Below are positions 33,182 to 45,606 of a stretch of 64,000 nucleotides of DNA, piece by piece (within the stretch, counting starts at the first letter, position 1; every line of letters starts with the position of its first letter). Made by a program: the position numbers and the translations under genes. The stretch covers positions 124,001-188,000 of the forward strand of contig QNQO01001169.1 in assembly GCA_003290165.1 (NCBI GenBank), in the 5' to 3' direction. The stretch comes from Berberis thunbergii. Taxonomy: Eukaryota > Streptophyta > Magnoliopsida > Ranunculales > Berberidaceae. The notes under the pieces are model-generated. The model was not told the origin of the DNA. It did not search any database and saw only the letters and a list, made by a program, of their open reading frames with translations.

Positions 33182-35659
33182 TTAATCCATGTCTTGGCTA
33201 GGCAGATAAGGTTGGAACTCTCTTTGACCTTCTGTTCTTGCACTCACCGGTGTCACTACAATTTCTATGTCAGGCTTCTCTTTAAAGTTTGCCAGTGTCT
33301 CTAGTTCTTCGACTTGTTCAATAATTATATCCAGCCTTACCACCATTTCTAGCAGCAAAGAAGCAAAGGCAGCAAAAGGAAGTGCTTCCGAGAATTCAAG
33401 ACTAGTGACTGCAATCTTGCTCAATGATGGTCTTAGTACTTTCCGTGCGGTCTCCTTGGATGATTCAGTTCCCTTTCGTGGTGTCCCCTTGGATGACTCA
33501 GTGCCCTTTCGTGGTGTCTCATTGGATGACTCGGTTCCCTTTTTTGGTGTCTCCTTAGATGACTCGGTAACCTGAATGGATCAAAAGCAACCATTAAAGT
33601 TGTTGTTTTATTATTAATATTATAGTACTTGTAGTATCGCGTCCATCAAACGTACATTATGAATGCTTCAGTTTGAACAAGTTAAATCTAATCTTTAGAA
33701 ATGATCTGAATGTCATAAAGTCCTATCTATAAATCTAATTTAGAGGAACCCAGAAAACAATTCAAATGACTTAAGTCACAATGTTTTGCCTGAATTTCCA
33801 TAATACCTGTTTGGTTTGCCGTTGATGGTGATTGTTAGCTGCCGCAGCTAAGGCTAGCGAGTTAGCAGCTGGGTTATGGGGAGAGCCAAGGAAAAGTTTG
33901 GGTTGGGATTTAATGGTATTGTTGAGGTCTTGCAAGGCCTTATGAAGTTTATCTGAGAGGGCTACTATAGAGCAACGTCGATGATTTCTTATGCTATCAG
34001 CAAGTTCCGTGAGCACATTTGCCACTTCGGCAGCTACTCGAGTGCACGGGCTTCTGAATAGTGATTGAACTGATCTTGGTGTCTAAAATAAACAAACCAT
34101 TCATTAGTACCTATCAAATCCATAAGGACTTGACACCTTCAACTCAATTAAGTAACTATCAAATAAAACAAAGTCCTGGGGTGCTACGACTACTCAATGA
34201 CGAATAATGACAACAAGTCTATGATGGACTTGATAAGTAAAAACTACATTGGTGCGAAGTATCACCAATATTATGTATCCTGAGCAATTTGAAATATAGA
34301 AAAAGACATCAAATAATAGGTAGCTTAATCACCTGAATTTCAGATTTCAGACATCCATGTAAGGCTACAGCTGTGTAACCAAAATGGCGAAGCACTGCTC
34401 CTATTTTAACATACTGTTGCCAAGGGTACTTATTACAGCATCTCCAATACCGTGGCTCCCAGCTCGCATACGAAGCCTAACCAATAAAGCTATTCATTTA
34501 TATTGTTCATAACTTTCAATTGTTTAGCCATTACTACTAGCCTACTAGGCAGGAACCTTACCAAGGTTTCATCTGTGGACTTGGAATCTAGAATTGCCTT
34601 GTACCCCTTGTGAGTTGGATCCTCATTAGAGGTGTCATCATCAACAATTTCTGAATCTTCAAAATATTCCTTCACGCAAGCTACAAGTATATTGGACACT
34701 CTTAAAATTACAGCTAACAAATTGTGGAGGTTATAAATTTGTGAATTATACCAAAACAAATGCCAATTGTGTAGTGAATATCGTAAGTTAATACCATTAT
34801 ACATTTACCTTCGATTGATGTTGCTAGCACTTCAAGCTTTGACACAGTGGAATTGTGGAGATCTTCCCCAGACCAGTTGGGAAAAATGAAGATACTCATT
34901 AGAAGACATATTCCACAACCTATAGCAATTGTGTAAAAGCGTTCATGTGCAACACGCACAACATTGTGGACTCGATAGCTTGAAACTGTTATCAGATTGA
35001 AAGTAAGCAGAAATATGACAACACCATAGTCATAGTTCTTTTTAATGTGTGGAAAGAACCTGATGTATGTAGATGCAGCACCTGTTTTTAATGAAAAAAA
35101 AAAAGCATCATAGATTATGAGTAAAACTAATGGAATTGTGAATTGAACCATGTACATTTGACAAGCAATCAAGATGACAATACCTATCAGAAAAACTGCA
35201 GCTCCGATAAATATTGCTTGAAAAACTAATGTAGACTCATTAGCAATATATTCAATAAAAACGCTAATAATCCCGCTCCAAGGGTACCGAATCCTCTGTT
35301 TAATCCTTTACACAGAGTTGCGCCTGAAAGATTAACATAACAATGCTATTTCATCAGTTACAAGCTACAAATTATAGATGAAAACCATAAAAAAAAAATG
35401 GCGTAATATATGACTAACCTGCAGTGAATTCAAGTACTACAACCACAGTCAGGACAGCCCACATTGCATTGCTTCCAATTCCCTTGAACAATGGCTCCAA
35501 AAGGTACAATAGAGATACCAATGTCAAAGAAAACCCAACTTTCAAAGCATGAATGATCCTCCTTGGGTCATCTTGGCCAAGCTTCCACAACTTTTGACAT
35601 ACTTTCCATGGAAAGCTTCTCATCTTCAATCCGAACACTTGGAGCTGTATCTTCTTCAT
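33182..35659 (-). CDS. ALMT: Aluminium-activated malate transporter (ALMT), tandem copy 1, exon 2 frameshift
   Basis: Exons on the minus strand are 35659-35419, 35323-35184, 35081-34809, 34680-34562, 34476-34333, 34082-33807 and 33571-33182, all GT-AG. Family features are DDPRRIIHALKVG before the first membrane segments, five or six hydrophobic segments in exons 1-3, FPNWSGEDLH, and the WEP motif with PWQQYVK in exon 5. ALMTs are anion channels that release malate across the plasma or vacuolar membrane. Exons 1-5 match copy 2 in length except exon 2, which is 140 instead of 141 nt. One base is missing in the run at 35257-35261, giving a stop at 35226-35228. The last exon of copy 2 is split here by an extra intron (33572-33806) and carries a 33-bp repeat. 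The start at 35659 follows an in-frame TAG. It is either a recent pseudogene or a one-base sequence error; about 527 residues would be expected. Confidence 0.8.
33447..33571 (-). repeat. In-frame 33-bp coding repeat in ALMT copy 1
   Basis: Nearly four units encode the undecapeptide GTESSKETPRK and close variants at the start of the last exon. Copy 2 has only unique sequence at this place. The units keep frame and lie in the hydrophilic C-terminal domain. Confidence 0.85.
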
Positions 35660-35735
35660 TGATCTGCGCTATCCCTTATCAGCAGGATCTGTTCTGTTCT
35701 GTTCTAGGACCACGTTTATCCATTTCTGAGGCATT

Positions 35736-35743
35736 TATTTATA
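35736..35743 (-). promoter_or_regulatory. Putative TATA box of ALMT copy 1
   Basis: TATAAATA on the minus strand lies about 77 bp upstream of the start codon at 35659. The position is plausible for a short leader; there is no further evidence. 35744-36394 between the two ALMT genes holds no gene. Confidence 0.4.
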
Positions 35744-36394
35744 TGTATGTAATTTTCTTGATAGAAACAGATAGAATATGAGGTGTGATGTCTCTGACTG
35801 ATATGCAGATACATCTAATAAACTATATTCTAGTATATCGAGCAATGAGAGCATGAGATGTGTCTCCTATAACATTGGGAATCATTTGGGTAGGTTGAGT
35901 AGTTTGGACTGTTGTAGCATCCCTCCACTCTCAACCAGGCATGTGTGTCCCTTTCTTCATCATTCACATGGTTTCCACTAAGACAGATTAGATATAATAG
36001 TTGTTAAGATATATGTGTTTTAAGTCAACAAGAGATAGCGCCAACTGTTCTGTCCTTATGTATGATTAATTTGTATAACTATGACGTCGATTCAAATGGT
36101 ATATATCATCATGTCTCTGAAACATTCAAGTACAGATAAACTAGCAATACTAGTTGTAAGTAGTCCCATTATCAAAATCGAAGGGTTTCCTTCAGATGTT
36201 TTGATTTCTTTTTATGAAAGACAACCTGAATATATAATAGTAACATTCCAATAGTACAATTCTTTATGAGAAAATCTGTAGGCAATGGTTACGATACATT
36301 GAGCCAATATAATTAACCATCAATAATGGTAATGTACCATTCAATGTGGGAGAGTTCAGACCATCAAAGATTGTCCAAATAACGCCATTTCATA

Positions 36395-39205
36395 TCACAC
36401 AATGGTATTGGATCCTAGATGGGGTTGGAGTGCTCTTCGACGCCCTGTTTGTCCATTCTGATCATTATCCACAGTAATTTCAATGTCCGGTTTCTCTTTG
36501 AAGTTTGCCATCCTCCCCAGTTCTTCAACTTGTTCAATTACAAGATCTAGTCTCACTACCATCTCTAATAACAATGAAGCAAAGGCAGCAAAAGGAAGTG
36601 CTTCAGAGAATTCAAGACTAGTTATTGCAAGCTTGCTTAGTGTTGGCCTCAAGACCTTTCTCTCTGACTCCTTGGGGTGATCAGCAACCCGTTTGGTTCT
36701 CCATTCAAGTAGAGCTGATGTATCAGTCTTCACTGAGGATAAGGACACCCCATTGTTCTCCTTGTCATGCTTGGAAGCTGCAGCAGCTAAGGCTAGCATG
36801 TTGCTGGCTTGGTTCTTGTTGGAGCCAAGGAAGAGTCTAGGTTGGGACTTTATGGCAGTGTTGAGGTCATGCAAAGCTTCATGAAGATTGTCAGAGAGCA
36901 AGCTTGGAGAACAAAGATGGTTGTTTCTGATGCTATTAGCTAGTTCCATGAGCACCTTTGAGACTTCCCCAGCAACTCGATTGCACGGGTTACGGAATAA
37001 AGTTCGAACTGATTTTGGTGTCTGAACAAAGACAACTGTGCATTACTAAACATCGAACAGTTCAGACAAATAGAAGACGCGTTAGATACAAAAGCAATTG
37101 TTATTTAAACATGGAAGTGAAGTTTCCATGAATCTGGTCAACATTCTAGTGATATTTATGGACTATATGGTATCAAGAACAAGAACATGGACTTGAAATT
37201 ATTGTATTCCATGTTTAGTTCGTTAGTGTTTCTGAATCTGACAGGATGGAAAAAAAAACAGTGTATATAACACAAAAACAGGACAATATAACCAAACTAG
37301 AACCATAATCGTATTACGTATATACTTATTAAATCAGACAACCGGAGGACACGATATAGGCTGTCTCTTTATTATATGTGAAATACCAGTTCATTTAGAT
37401 TATAGTCAAGCTTCAGTACTGAAAAAGCAACTAATTAACTATGAAGTTTTTATTAATTAGATCAGTCTGTAAAAAGAATATTTATAAAAGCAGCAAGATC
37501 TAGTTTATGAATAAACCCATTCTTTAAATGACTTAGGTAACCATTTATAGTTATCAGTGACAGTTGCCGATCTAGGCCATATAATTATATACTAAAACCT
37601 CACTCAAGAATGATCTTCACTGAATAAGATGGTGGTTAGGGATCAACCCCCAGCCATATCAAATAGTTACGATTTGAAAAATAATACATATATATATATA
37701 TATATATAAGTAAATGTCATTTACTTTTTTCTTAATAAAAAATGCCATTTACCTTTATTTCAGATTGTATACATCCATGTAGAGCAACAGCCGTATATCC
37801 AAAATGGCGAAGTGAAGCTCCTAATTTCACATGTTGCTGCCAGGGAAACCTATAACAGTGTCTTGAATGCCTTGGTTCCCAACTTGCATATAAAGCCTAA
37901 TCAATAAAATGCTATTTGTTATCCACGCGCTAAAAGTAATAGCAGATCCAAGAACGTTATAGGGCGCAAAAAAAAAAAAAAAGTGAAAATGAAAATGAAT
38001 TGAAGATGGTTTTATTCTGCTATTCATCTTGAATCGATAACGCATATGACAAACTTATAAGATTGGCTACCAGTGCTTCGTCAGTGGACTTGGAATCCAA
38101 AACTGCCTTGTAGCCCGTATAGATGGAATCCTCGGATGATTTATCCTCAACTGGGAGCTCTCCATCTCGGAAGTATTCTTGAACAATAGCTGTATAGAAT
38201 TCGACAAATAATTTAATGAGAATAAATGATGTGATTGTTATTGATGATAGATCTCTTCGTATTCATGACATGTATATAATGATTGAGATACAATCTGGCT
38301 ACCTTCAATTGATCCTGCTAGGCCTTCAAGCTTGAACACAGTGGAACTATGGAGTTCTTCTCCGGACCAATTGGGAAAAACTAATAGACTCATAAGAAGG
38401 CATATACCACATCCTATAGCAATTGTGTAAAACCGTTCATGTGCAATTTCCAAAACATTGTGAACTCGGTAACTAGACACCGTTATTAGATTGAACGTTA
38501 ATAGAAAGATTACGACGCCATAGTCAAAGTTCTTCTTTATGCATGGGAAGAACCTCATGTATGTAGCTGCACTGCCTGCACCAAGGTATCACGCATCATG
38601 TATAAGAATTTGCAACCATAAACTGAATTATTGTTTTGGTGAATTCAAAAAAATCAAACAAATACCTATCAGAAAAACTGCAGCACCAATGAATACTGCA
38701 CGGAAAATCTTTCCAGATTCTTGAGCGATGTACTCAATGAAAAATGCTAGAGATCCCGCGCAAAGTGTACCAAGTCCTCTATTTAATCCTTTGCATAGAG
38801 TTGCGCCTGCAATATATTAACACAAAATTTGATTCATTATCCACAAGTAATGAACGATAATCTCACCCTACTGTCCTATTACGTGATGGTCTCACCTGCG
38901 GTGAACTCAAGTACCACAACTACAGTCATGACAGCCCAAATTGCATTTTGTCCAATCCCATTAAACAGTGGCTCCAAAAGGTACAATAGAGATACCAATG
39001 TCAAAGCCAAACCAACTTTCAAAGCATGAATGATTCTCCTGGGGTCTTCTTGACCGACTTTCCACATCGTCTTACATACTCTCCGTGGTAAATTCTTCAT
39101 CAATGGCACAAAAATCTCACTAAAATGCATCTTCTTGGTTGCATCATCATTGGCTTGGAAAACTTGGTTTTCAGGCATGTTCATGCCTGTAGGAGGAGTA
39201 GACAT
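36395..39205 (-). CDS. ALMT: Aluminium-activated malate transporter (ALMT), tandem copy 2, intact
   Basis: Six exons (39205-38896, 38806-38666, 38575-38303, 38189-38071, 37896-37753, 37021-36395) have GT-AG junctions and an intact frame of 537 residues. The six-exon structure and length suit the family. The N-terminal tail (about 50 residues) leads into EDPRRIIHALKVGLALT. Hydrophobic segments follow in exons 1-3 (LTLVSLLYLLEPLF, AIWAVMTVVVVLEFTAG, AVFIGAAVFLIG, YGVVIFLLTFNLITV, IAIGCGICLLMSLLVFP). The cytosolic half contains the WEP motif at about residues 287-289 with FPWQQHVKLG, and a helical SLEFSEALPFAAFASLLLEM segment. The family conducts malate and other anions and acts in aluminium tolerance, guard cells or vacuolar storage. 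Which of these applies cannot be told from sequence alone. It is the same-strand neighbour and clear paralogue of 33182-35659. Confidence 0.95.
37689..37708. repeat. (TA)n microsatellite in ALMT copy 2 intron 5
   Basis: About ten TA units lie within the last intron. Length polymorphism would be expected. Confidence 0.8.
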
Positions 39206-39484
39206 ATTTTGATGATGAGTTGATCTAGAGAGAAAATGGGATCAAATATAAGTATGGGCTGACGAGTAGTTAAGGATAGAAGTTAGGATCAGGGGGGGAA
39301 GGGTTAAAGAATGAGAGAGTGAAGTATTTGAATTCAGGTATCTTGAAAATCTGAATTTGAAAGTATATGGAAGTGTACGTCGTCGGGTGGAAGGGTTTTG
39401 AACTAGAATGTAGAATGTAGTATGTAAATCTAGCTAGCAAGCTAGGTCTCTCTTCCACGATCTCAACCAGTCAGATGTGTACCA

Positions 39485-39496
39485 GTATATATAAAA
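39485..39496 (-). promoter_or_regulatory. Putative TATA box of ALMT copy 2
   Basis: TTTTATATATAC on the minus strand lies about 280 bp upstream of the start codon. This implies a leader of about 250 nt if initiation occurs roughly 30 bp downstream. There is no further support. Confidence 0.4.
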
Positions 39497-42400
39497 TCAA
39501 GCGAAGATGAAAAAGAACGAACAGTTCTCCCTCATTCACATGAGTTCTCACTATCGTGACGCTGTAGTCTTTTCTTTGATGATATTAATTGGTGTTGCTA
39601 TCAATGCTATATACATACATTCATACGTATATATTAATAAGTCAGCATGCAAGGAGAAAACATAAAACTATCAAGGACAGGACATTTGAGTCCTTCCTGT
39701 GCAAGTGTTTGTTGTAAAACAATGAGAGAGTGACCTGTTTGGGAGGTGTTGTTTGGTTTCTGTTTGTGTGGTAATTAGCTTTGCCATTGATGCATGGTGA
39801 GACCTCCAGCCTTATAGGTATGAAACTAAAACTGCTACCTAGCTGTGAAGGTCTGCACATTTGGTTGTGAATTTATTGTTTTGATTGTTTGGTCACCTAT
39901 AAAAATATTGTCCATGCCTCTACCATATTGAGGAGAATATTGGATTTTTGTTTCGTCGTTGACCAGGTAGAATTCAGAATCGAAATTAATGAAAAAATTT
40001 GCACAGCTAGTTGAGTCACGAGTAAAGAAAATGTCTTCAAGTAAAGGTTCATAGGAGTTGAGTTTGTTGTGTGTGTTGTTTTTGGGTTTGACTCAGAAGA
40101 AAGGCAAAAACATGAAAAGTTATAGGTGGTTCACCTAGCTTCAGCAATAATGTCACTCACATGATATACGTATCAACTACTCCTCACAACTTCTCACTGA
40201 ATGCTAAATGTGAGCACAGACAGTTCTAGTATGTGCCTTCTTTCATGCATCTCACCCTCCATCCTGGCCAGTTAAAAATGTGTGTAGTCAAACATAACCA
40301 TTTGGCAAAGTTCGACATCGAGTTTTGGCAAATATCAACCCTCCCCCCAGCCACTTATTCACTACTTCACATCGACCACATTTGTATTTTTTTTTTTTTG
40401 GTATTTTATGAGCTGATGAGAAAAATGTGTTAGGCAAACATTTTTTTAACCTACAACTGCCATCACTGCAGCCATTGCCAGCTCTAGAGACCTTAATCGA
40501 ATCCACGGCCATTAACTCCATAACAACTATTAGTACAATCACGTTAACTCCACTACCCCCAATCACTTTTAACAGCACCACCACCACCATACTGAATTCA
40601 CCATAAGAATTATCACCACTGCACCTTCGTCTTCTCGATAATGCTATCACAGCTAACCAGGATCGGCCCTTATATAGGCGCAGTAGGGATGGGGTTAGGG
40701 CACAAGAGCCACCAAAATACCGAAGTTTACAGTAATTAGAAAACTCATTAACAGGAAACTAATAAAGGACTAACTTCTCAAAACGGACGGGGCCAACAGA
40801 AAACTCATACAGAAGATTTGGTACCATTGATTCATATTTGAACCCTTCAGGGTTCAGCCATTGATCCAAGAACTTCAAAACACAGAACAGAGACATTGGA
40901 ACCTAATCAAAAAAATAAAATCTTCATTTAAACACATTGAGAAACTTTAGACTCAATGTACTCAATTCTGCCCTTGATTGTCTGAACACAACAAACATCA
41001 GTAACTTATTTTCTTAAGAGAACTCCCATCCCATGAAAGAAGACTCTGAAGTAGAACCCAAAAACAAATTCCTTTCATAAGAGAACTCCCAGCCCATGTC
41101 ATATGTTAATTTTATCGACACTTGGGAGGTTCACTTGCTAATTCCACAGTACACACTGCAGTTTTTCTTGCTCCTCTACATCTGACATATAGCATGCTGC
41201 CATTTATTCGCGCTTTGGAGGCTCCAGTGACTCGATTAGGACTAAAAGCCACTCCCTACGTGCACACGTCCTATCAAATTATCAGCAATACTGAATGATT
41301 TCTCTACCCTCCACAATGGTAAGATTTGCCCTCCCTGTCTAATCTCTTAAGCTTTTAGCTTATTAATAATTTAGCAGGTCTGGAGTCATTCTACTAATCA
41401 AACACTGTGCCCTAGATACTATCATTCTAGTTCTCCATGTAAAGAACCAGTGCAAAAATTTCCATTCTCCAGCTCGTTTAGTTATATGAAGGACGGATAG
41501 ATAAGAACTTTCAGCTTCAGGTCATTATTTTCATACAATCAATTCATAATTAGACGAACAAGATATATATTATGTAGTTGACTATCATTCAAGACCATAT
41601 CGACCGTAATTATTTCATAAAAACCTCCCAGAGACGAAATAATAGTTGACTTAATAAAAGGGAAAAAACCATAACCATCTCATGTACTCGCTACTGCCCA
41701 GTTAAGGAACCGAGACCTTATACTCTTTTACATAAGAGTATAGGGTTTCATTCATCAGTAAATGTATGGAAATGAATGGATATGATGTTCTACAAGACAT
41801 AACATATACGATGAAGACGCCTATCAAAACATCTCATGTGAGTATGAAGGATTAGACACGCAATATCTCAAAATCCTGATGAGGAAACCTGCTAAGTTTT
41901 CCAGTGTATGTATAACCATGAGTATGGCACGTAATCCCAGATCCCTAGTTCTTTCAATAAATGATAGAGTTTTTCATGTGATGCACAGAAATGGAAACCA
42001 AAACTAATAATGGCATGGATCACGCTTCATGTTCAAGAGTTTATAATCTACATTGAGAAAACATATATCATGTAAGCGTGCTTTGGAAATCTTACACAAT
42101 AATTGCAAATAAAAGGTTCAAGGTAGATGGGGAAAACAATACTCACATTTATGCAAATGAACACCAGCAATGGAAAATTCAATACACCAATAACATCATT
42201 CTCACAATTATTGGCATAAGCAATTTCTCCAAACATGTAATGCAAGCAAAGTATCTATAACACAAAAACAAACTATGAGATGAGCCATTTGTATAAATTG
42301 TCCTTCTGAATCTATAAAGTCTTATTCACCAAATAATAAGCATTCCTGTTTTATTGCAACCCAGAGACAACCTAAAGAAGCTCTGGTGTTTTTAAAAGCT

Positions 42401-42553
42401 ACCGAGTAAAAGTTCTGGTGGTCTCAAACCTTGACCATGTTCTATAGAAAGAAAATAGTAAAAGCGAGTAACCTCAAAAGTTTTAGGTAATGAGAATGTA
42501 TTGTTCCAATCCACCAAAACGCTTACTAAGCTTACTGCAACTATTCCACCAGA
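39497..42553. other. Intergenic region between ALMT copy 2 and MIP1
   Basis: No supported gene. 42300-42553 probably includes the MIP1 3' UTR. Small open frames such as 40288-40650 (minus) are low-complexity and show no domain. Confidence 0.5.
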
Positions 42554-45314
42554 CTAGGAACTTGCACCATAAACACGGATTCGTTGTTCAATCTGGACCT
42601 GGCAACATGGGCAATTAGCTTTACCCTTTTTACCATATTCTTCATTGCAATTTGCACAAAGGACTTGGTGAGCACAAGGTAGGAAAACAACTGAAATTTC
42701 ATCCTTCAAGCATATTAAGCATTCGCGGTCACAGTCCATTTCTTTATCTGAAGAATCCTGCATCTTGTTCAACTCATGAAGCATCATTGCATTTGTATCT
42801 GCATGACTTCTTGCCATCTCAGACTCTCCTGTTGACAAAGCATTTGTTTGGCTATGTAGATTGTTCGATTCGGCAGATGCTCTGAGACGGGAGAGTTCCT
42901 GTTCCAGTCTTTGGACATCATCCTTATGGCGCTGGAAATCGATCTCTATCTTCCGACGCAAACTCTCCTGCTTTCTTTTAGCACTGGCTTCTGTTGCTTC
43001 TTTCGATCTTCGCTCATCCTCCACCTGTGTGATGGCCAGCTCTTTGTCCTTTATTTCCTGCCTCCACTTTACCTGCAAACTAAACTTAATCAATAGGTTG
43101 AACCCTACATGTACCTTCTTCCTCAAAACTAACAATTTCAAACTATCTTCCATGACCAAAACAACAAAGCTAAAACAGAGACACGAGATGCAGTACCTTT
43201 ACGGTAATGATGAACAGCCAACTCATATTCATAAACCATTCAATCAGAAGACCACCTCTTCGATTAACATTGCCAAATACTAGACTAAACGAAGCAACTA
43301 ACTCTTTCCAAGGCAGAAACTTGAAGATTCAAACAGGTAATGATAACATAACAGGTAGAAGACTACTCATTTGTACCTAGAAAGGTAGAAGAGCCTGCTG
43401 AGTTTAGTTCAGGGGCCTGTACCCGACCAAAGAGGTGGTCCATAGATACAACAATGTGGACAGAGACATTTATAATCATAAATTAGGTCATAGATAATGG
43501 ATAATAAAGGAAGGAAAACCTCAAGTTTATCTCTACTTTACAAAATTCCTACTCATTTTATTTTCATCATAAGTATCAGATTTTCTTTGTTTTAACTTGG
43601 AACCAGTAACATAGTTCAGAAGAAGAAAAAAATAATATTTCATTTAGTATAATGTTCCACACACCTCGGTTTCTTTTTGGTCCTCCTTGATTTGAAGCAA
43701 CTGCTGTTGTAACTGGGCGATCTTCTGTTTCTCCACTGCAACCTCTTCTTGCAACTTAGTTCGTTGTTTCTCCCAAGCCAGAAGCTTCTTGAGGCACTTC
43801 TTCTCTCTCTTTGCAACCTCCAAACAGGTAGTAACAGACTCTGATGCACTTAGCTTTGAGGCTTCCATCTCTGCCCTGATCTCAGCATTCTCAGTCTCAA
43901 GACGTCTTACAGCTGCATTAGCACGGTCAACTTGGCCACTCGCTTTTCTTAATGCATTCTCCATCTCAGAGAGACGTTTCATGGTAGTATCTTCCAAAGC
44001 CTGTTTACCCTTCTTTAATCGTTGGGTTTCCTCCGTCTCCATTCTTAACATCTTCAGTTCTGTCAAATCATGACTAAGCTTTCTCGCAGCCTGCATTGCT
44101 TTCTGGTGTGCCCACTCCTTTCGCTCTTTCACCTGCATTTCTAGATCCTTAACCTGATGGATCAGATTTAAGATCATCTCATTCTTCTGGTCAGCAGCCC
44201 CACCTTCGAGTTTCTCATCAAGGCGCAAGTTACCCAAGCTACTCATCACAGAACTTACCACATCTGAGCTCTGTGATTCTCGAGACTCGTCATACATCTC
44301 TGAAGAAACTTCAGGTCCCAATGTCAGTCCCATGGGAGATTCCCCAGTTGAAAAGGACCCTGGAAATGCCAGTGGTATCATTGGAGGTTTTGCATTCGCC
44401 CTAAACCCCGCAGCAAACATTGTAACATTCCTTTGCAACATATTTTTTAATGAAGGCGAGAGATTGAACCTCTTCGGACACTCAATGTCTCTGACCAATG
44501 TAGCATCAAACGAAGATGAAAATGACCCATTGAACTCACAAGGTTCACCGCCACCACCACCACCACCAAACCCCCATCCACCATGAAACCTACACATCCC
44601 CGGGGCAACCCCAGCCAAACTGTTATTCACATTATCACCGCTACCTATTGCAGCATTAGCCCCATTAACAGGTGACTGAGGGACCTCCATTGTACTTGCA
44701 CGACCGACATGAAGATCACTCATAAGAAGACACCACATGGCATCTCCTTTAGTTAAATGTGGTCTAACCTGCCTTAGCAAAGAAAGCATGCCAGCCAACG
44801 AATAATGCTGCAATTGCTTCATATCCCCGAAAACAACAGATTCGGGCTCCTCCGAATTTACATTGACATTATTACTATCCAAATAAGCAAGTGAATTATG
44901 CAATATATTGGAAAGAACATCCATGCTTCCATAACAATGCCCATTTCTTAAAACAGCTTTCAAAGCAATGTCCTCATCATAACCAAGTGCCACGAGCTTA
45001 GACATGGCTTCGCTATACAAACATTCAAGATTCTTTAACAGTAATTGTTCTAATTGCGCTTCAGTACAGTAACCCCAACCCATTTCCTCAAAATTGGGAT
45101 TGGGGTTTCTGTTCTGTTCGCCATCATCCGCTGCGGTCGCCCCCGCACCCAAATGATGATCAGATTGTCTTAGAGTCAATTCAGGAAGGGGTGTTGGGAT
45201 TCCAAACCTCTCTGCAGGCAACAAGTTTGAAGAATCGGTATTGTTATTGGTTTTCATTGATCGGGGTTTCCGATGACTGCTTCGAAGATGTTTTTCTCTA
45301 ACAGTACAACCCAT
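42554..45314 (-). CDS. MIP1: MND1-interacting protein 1 (MIP1)-like RING protein, two exons
   Basis: Exon 1 (45314-43665) and exon 2 (43072-42554) join in phase 0 across a 592-bp GT-AG intron, giving 722 residues. The start MGCTVREKH and the block GWGYCTEAQLEQLLLKNLE then SKLVALGYDEDIALKAVL (a UBA-like helical region) are typical of MIP1 and the related RF298/RF4 family. KGDAMWCLLMSDLHVGRAS and CRFHGGWGFG follow. Residues about 380-630 are a long coiled coil (MENALRKASGQVDRANAAVR and the IDFQRHKDDVQRLEQELSRL region). The C-terminus is a C3HC4-type RING, CLIC ... LPCAHQVLCANC ... CPCC, ending RIRVYGASS. Arabidopsis MIP1 was named for binding the meiotic protein MND1. An E3 ubiquitin ligase activity is expected from the RING but is inferred. 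MIP1 is about the same length; RF298 and RF4 are longer. Confidence 0.93.
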
Positions 45315-45341
45315 TGATTTGATTTGATGAAATCAAGAACC

Positions 45342-45445
45342 CTATAATATAAAATCAATCTAATCAAGACCCATTGATTAATTATTGAACAAGGAGCTTA
45401 AATCAAACAGATTAAAAAATATTAGATGAAACAAACCCAACTCAC
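45342..45445 (-). other. Probable 5' UTR intron of the MIP1-like gene
   Basis: A strong donor (GTGAGT, at 45445) and an acceptor (ATTATAG, ending 45342) lie 28 bp upstream of the start codon. A TATATAT element on the minus strand at about 45597-45606 would place initiation near 45570, giving a short non-coding first exon. Confidence 0.55.
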
Positions 45446-45606
45446 CGATGATTCAGATGAAGGTGATCTTGTCAACTGGTAGAGAAAGTGGATTCAAGAG
45501 AAGAGAAGAGAATGAGATTACAGAGAGACAGAGAGCTCAAGAGAGGAAACAAATAAAAGGGAATGGAGGAGAAGCCAGCCAAAGAAGGCAAAGCCCAAAT
45601 ATATAG

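Noticed and set aside
33771..34025. Early stop ending ALMT copy 1 at about 33771
   Set aside because: Homology with copy 2 resumes at 33182-33446 after a good donor/acceptor pair, so the stop lies in an intron.
43789..44586. Plus-strand frames of 84-94 codons opposite the MIP1 gene
   Set aside because: They are antisense shadows of a strongly conserved coding exon.
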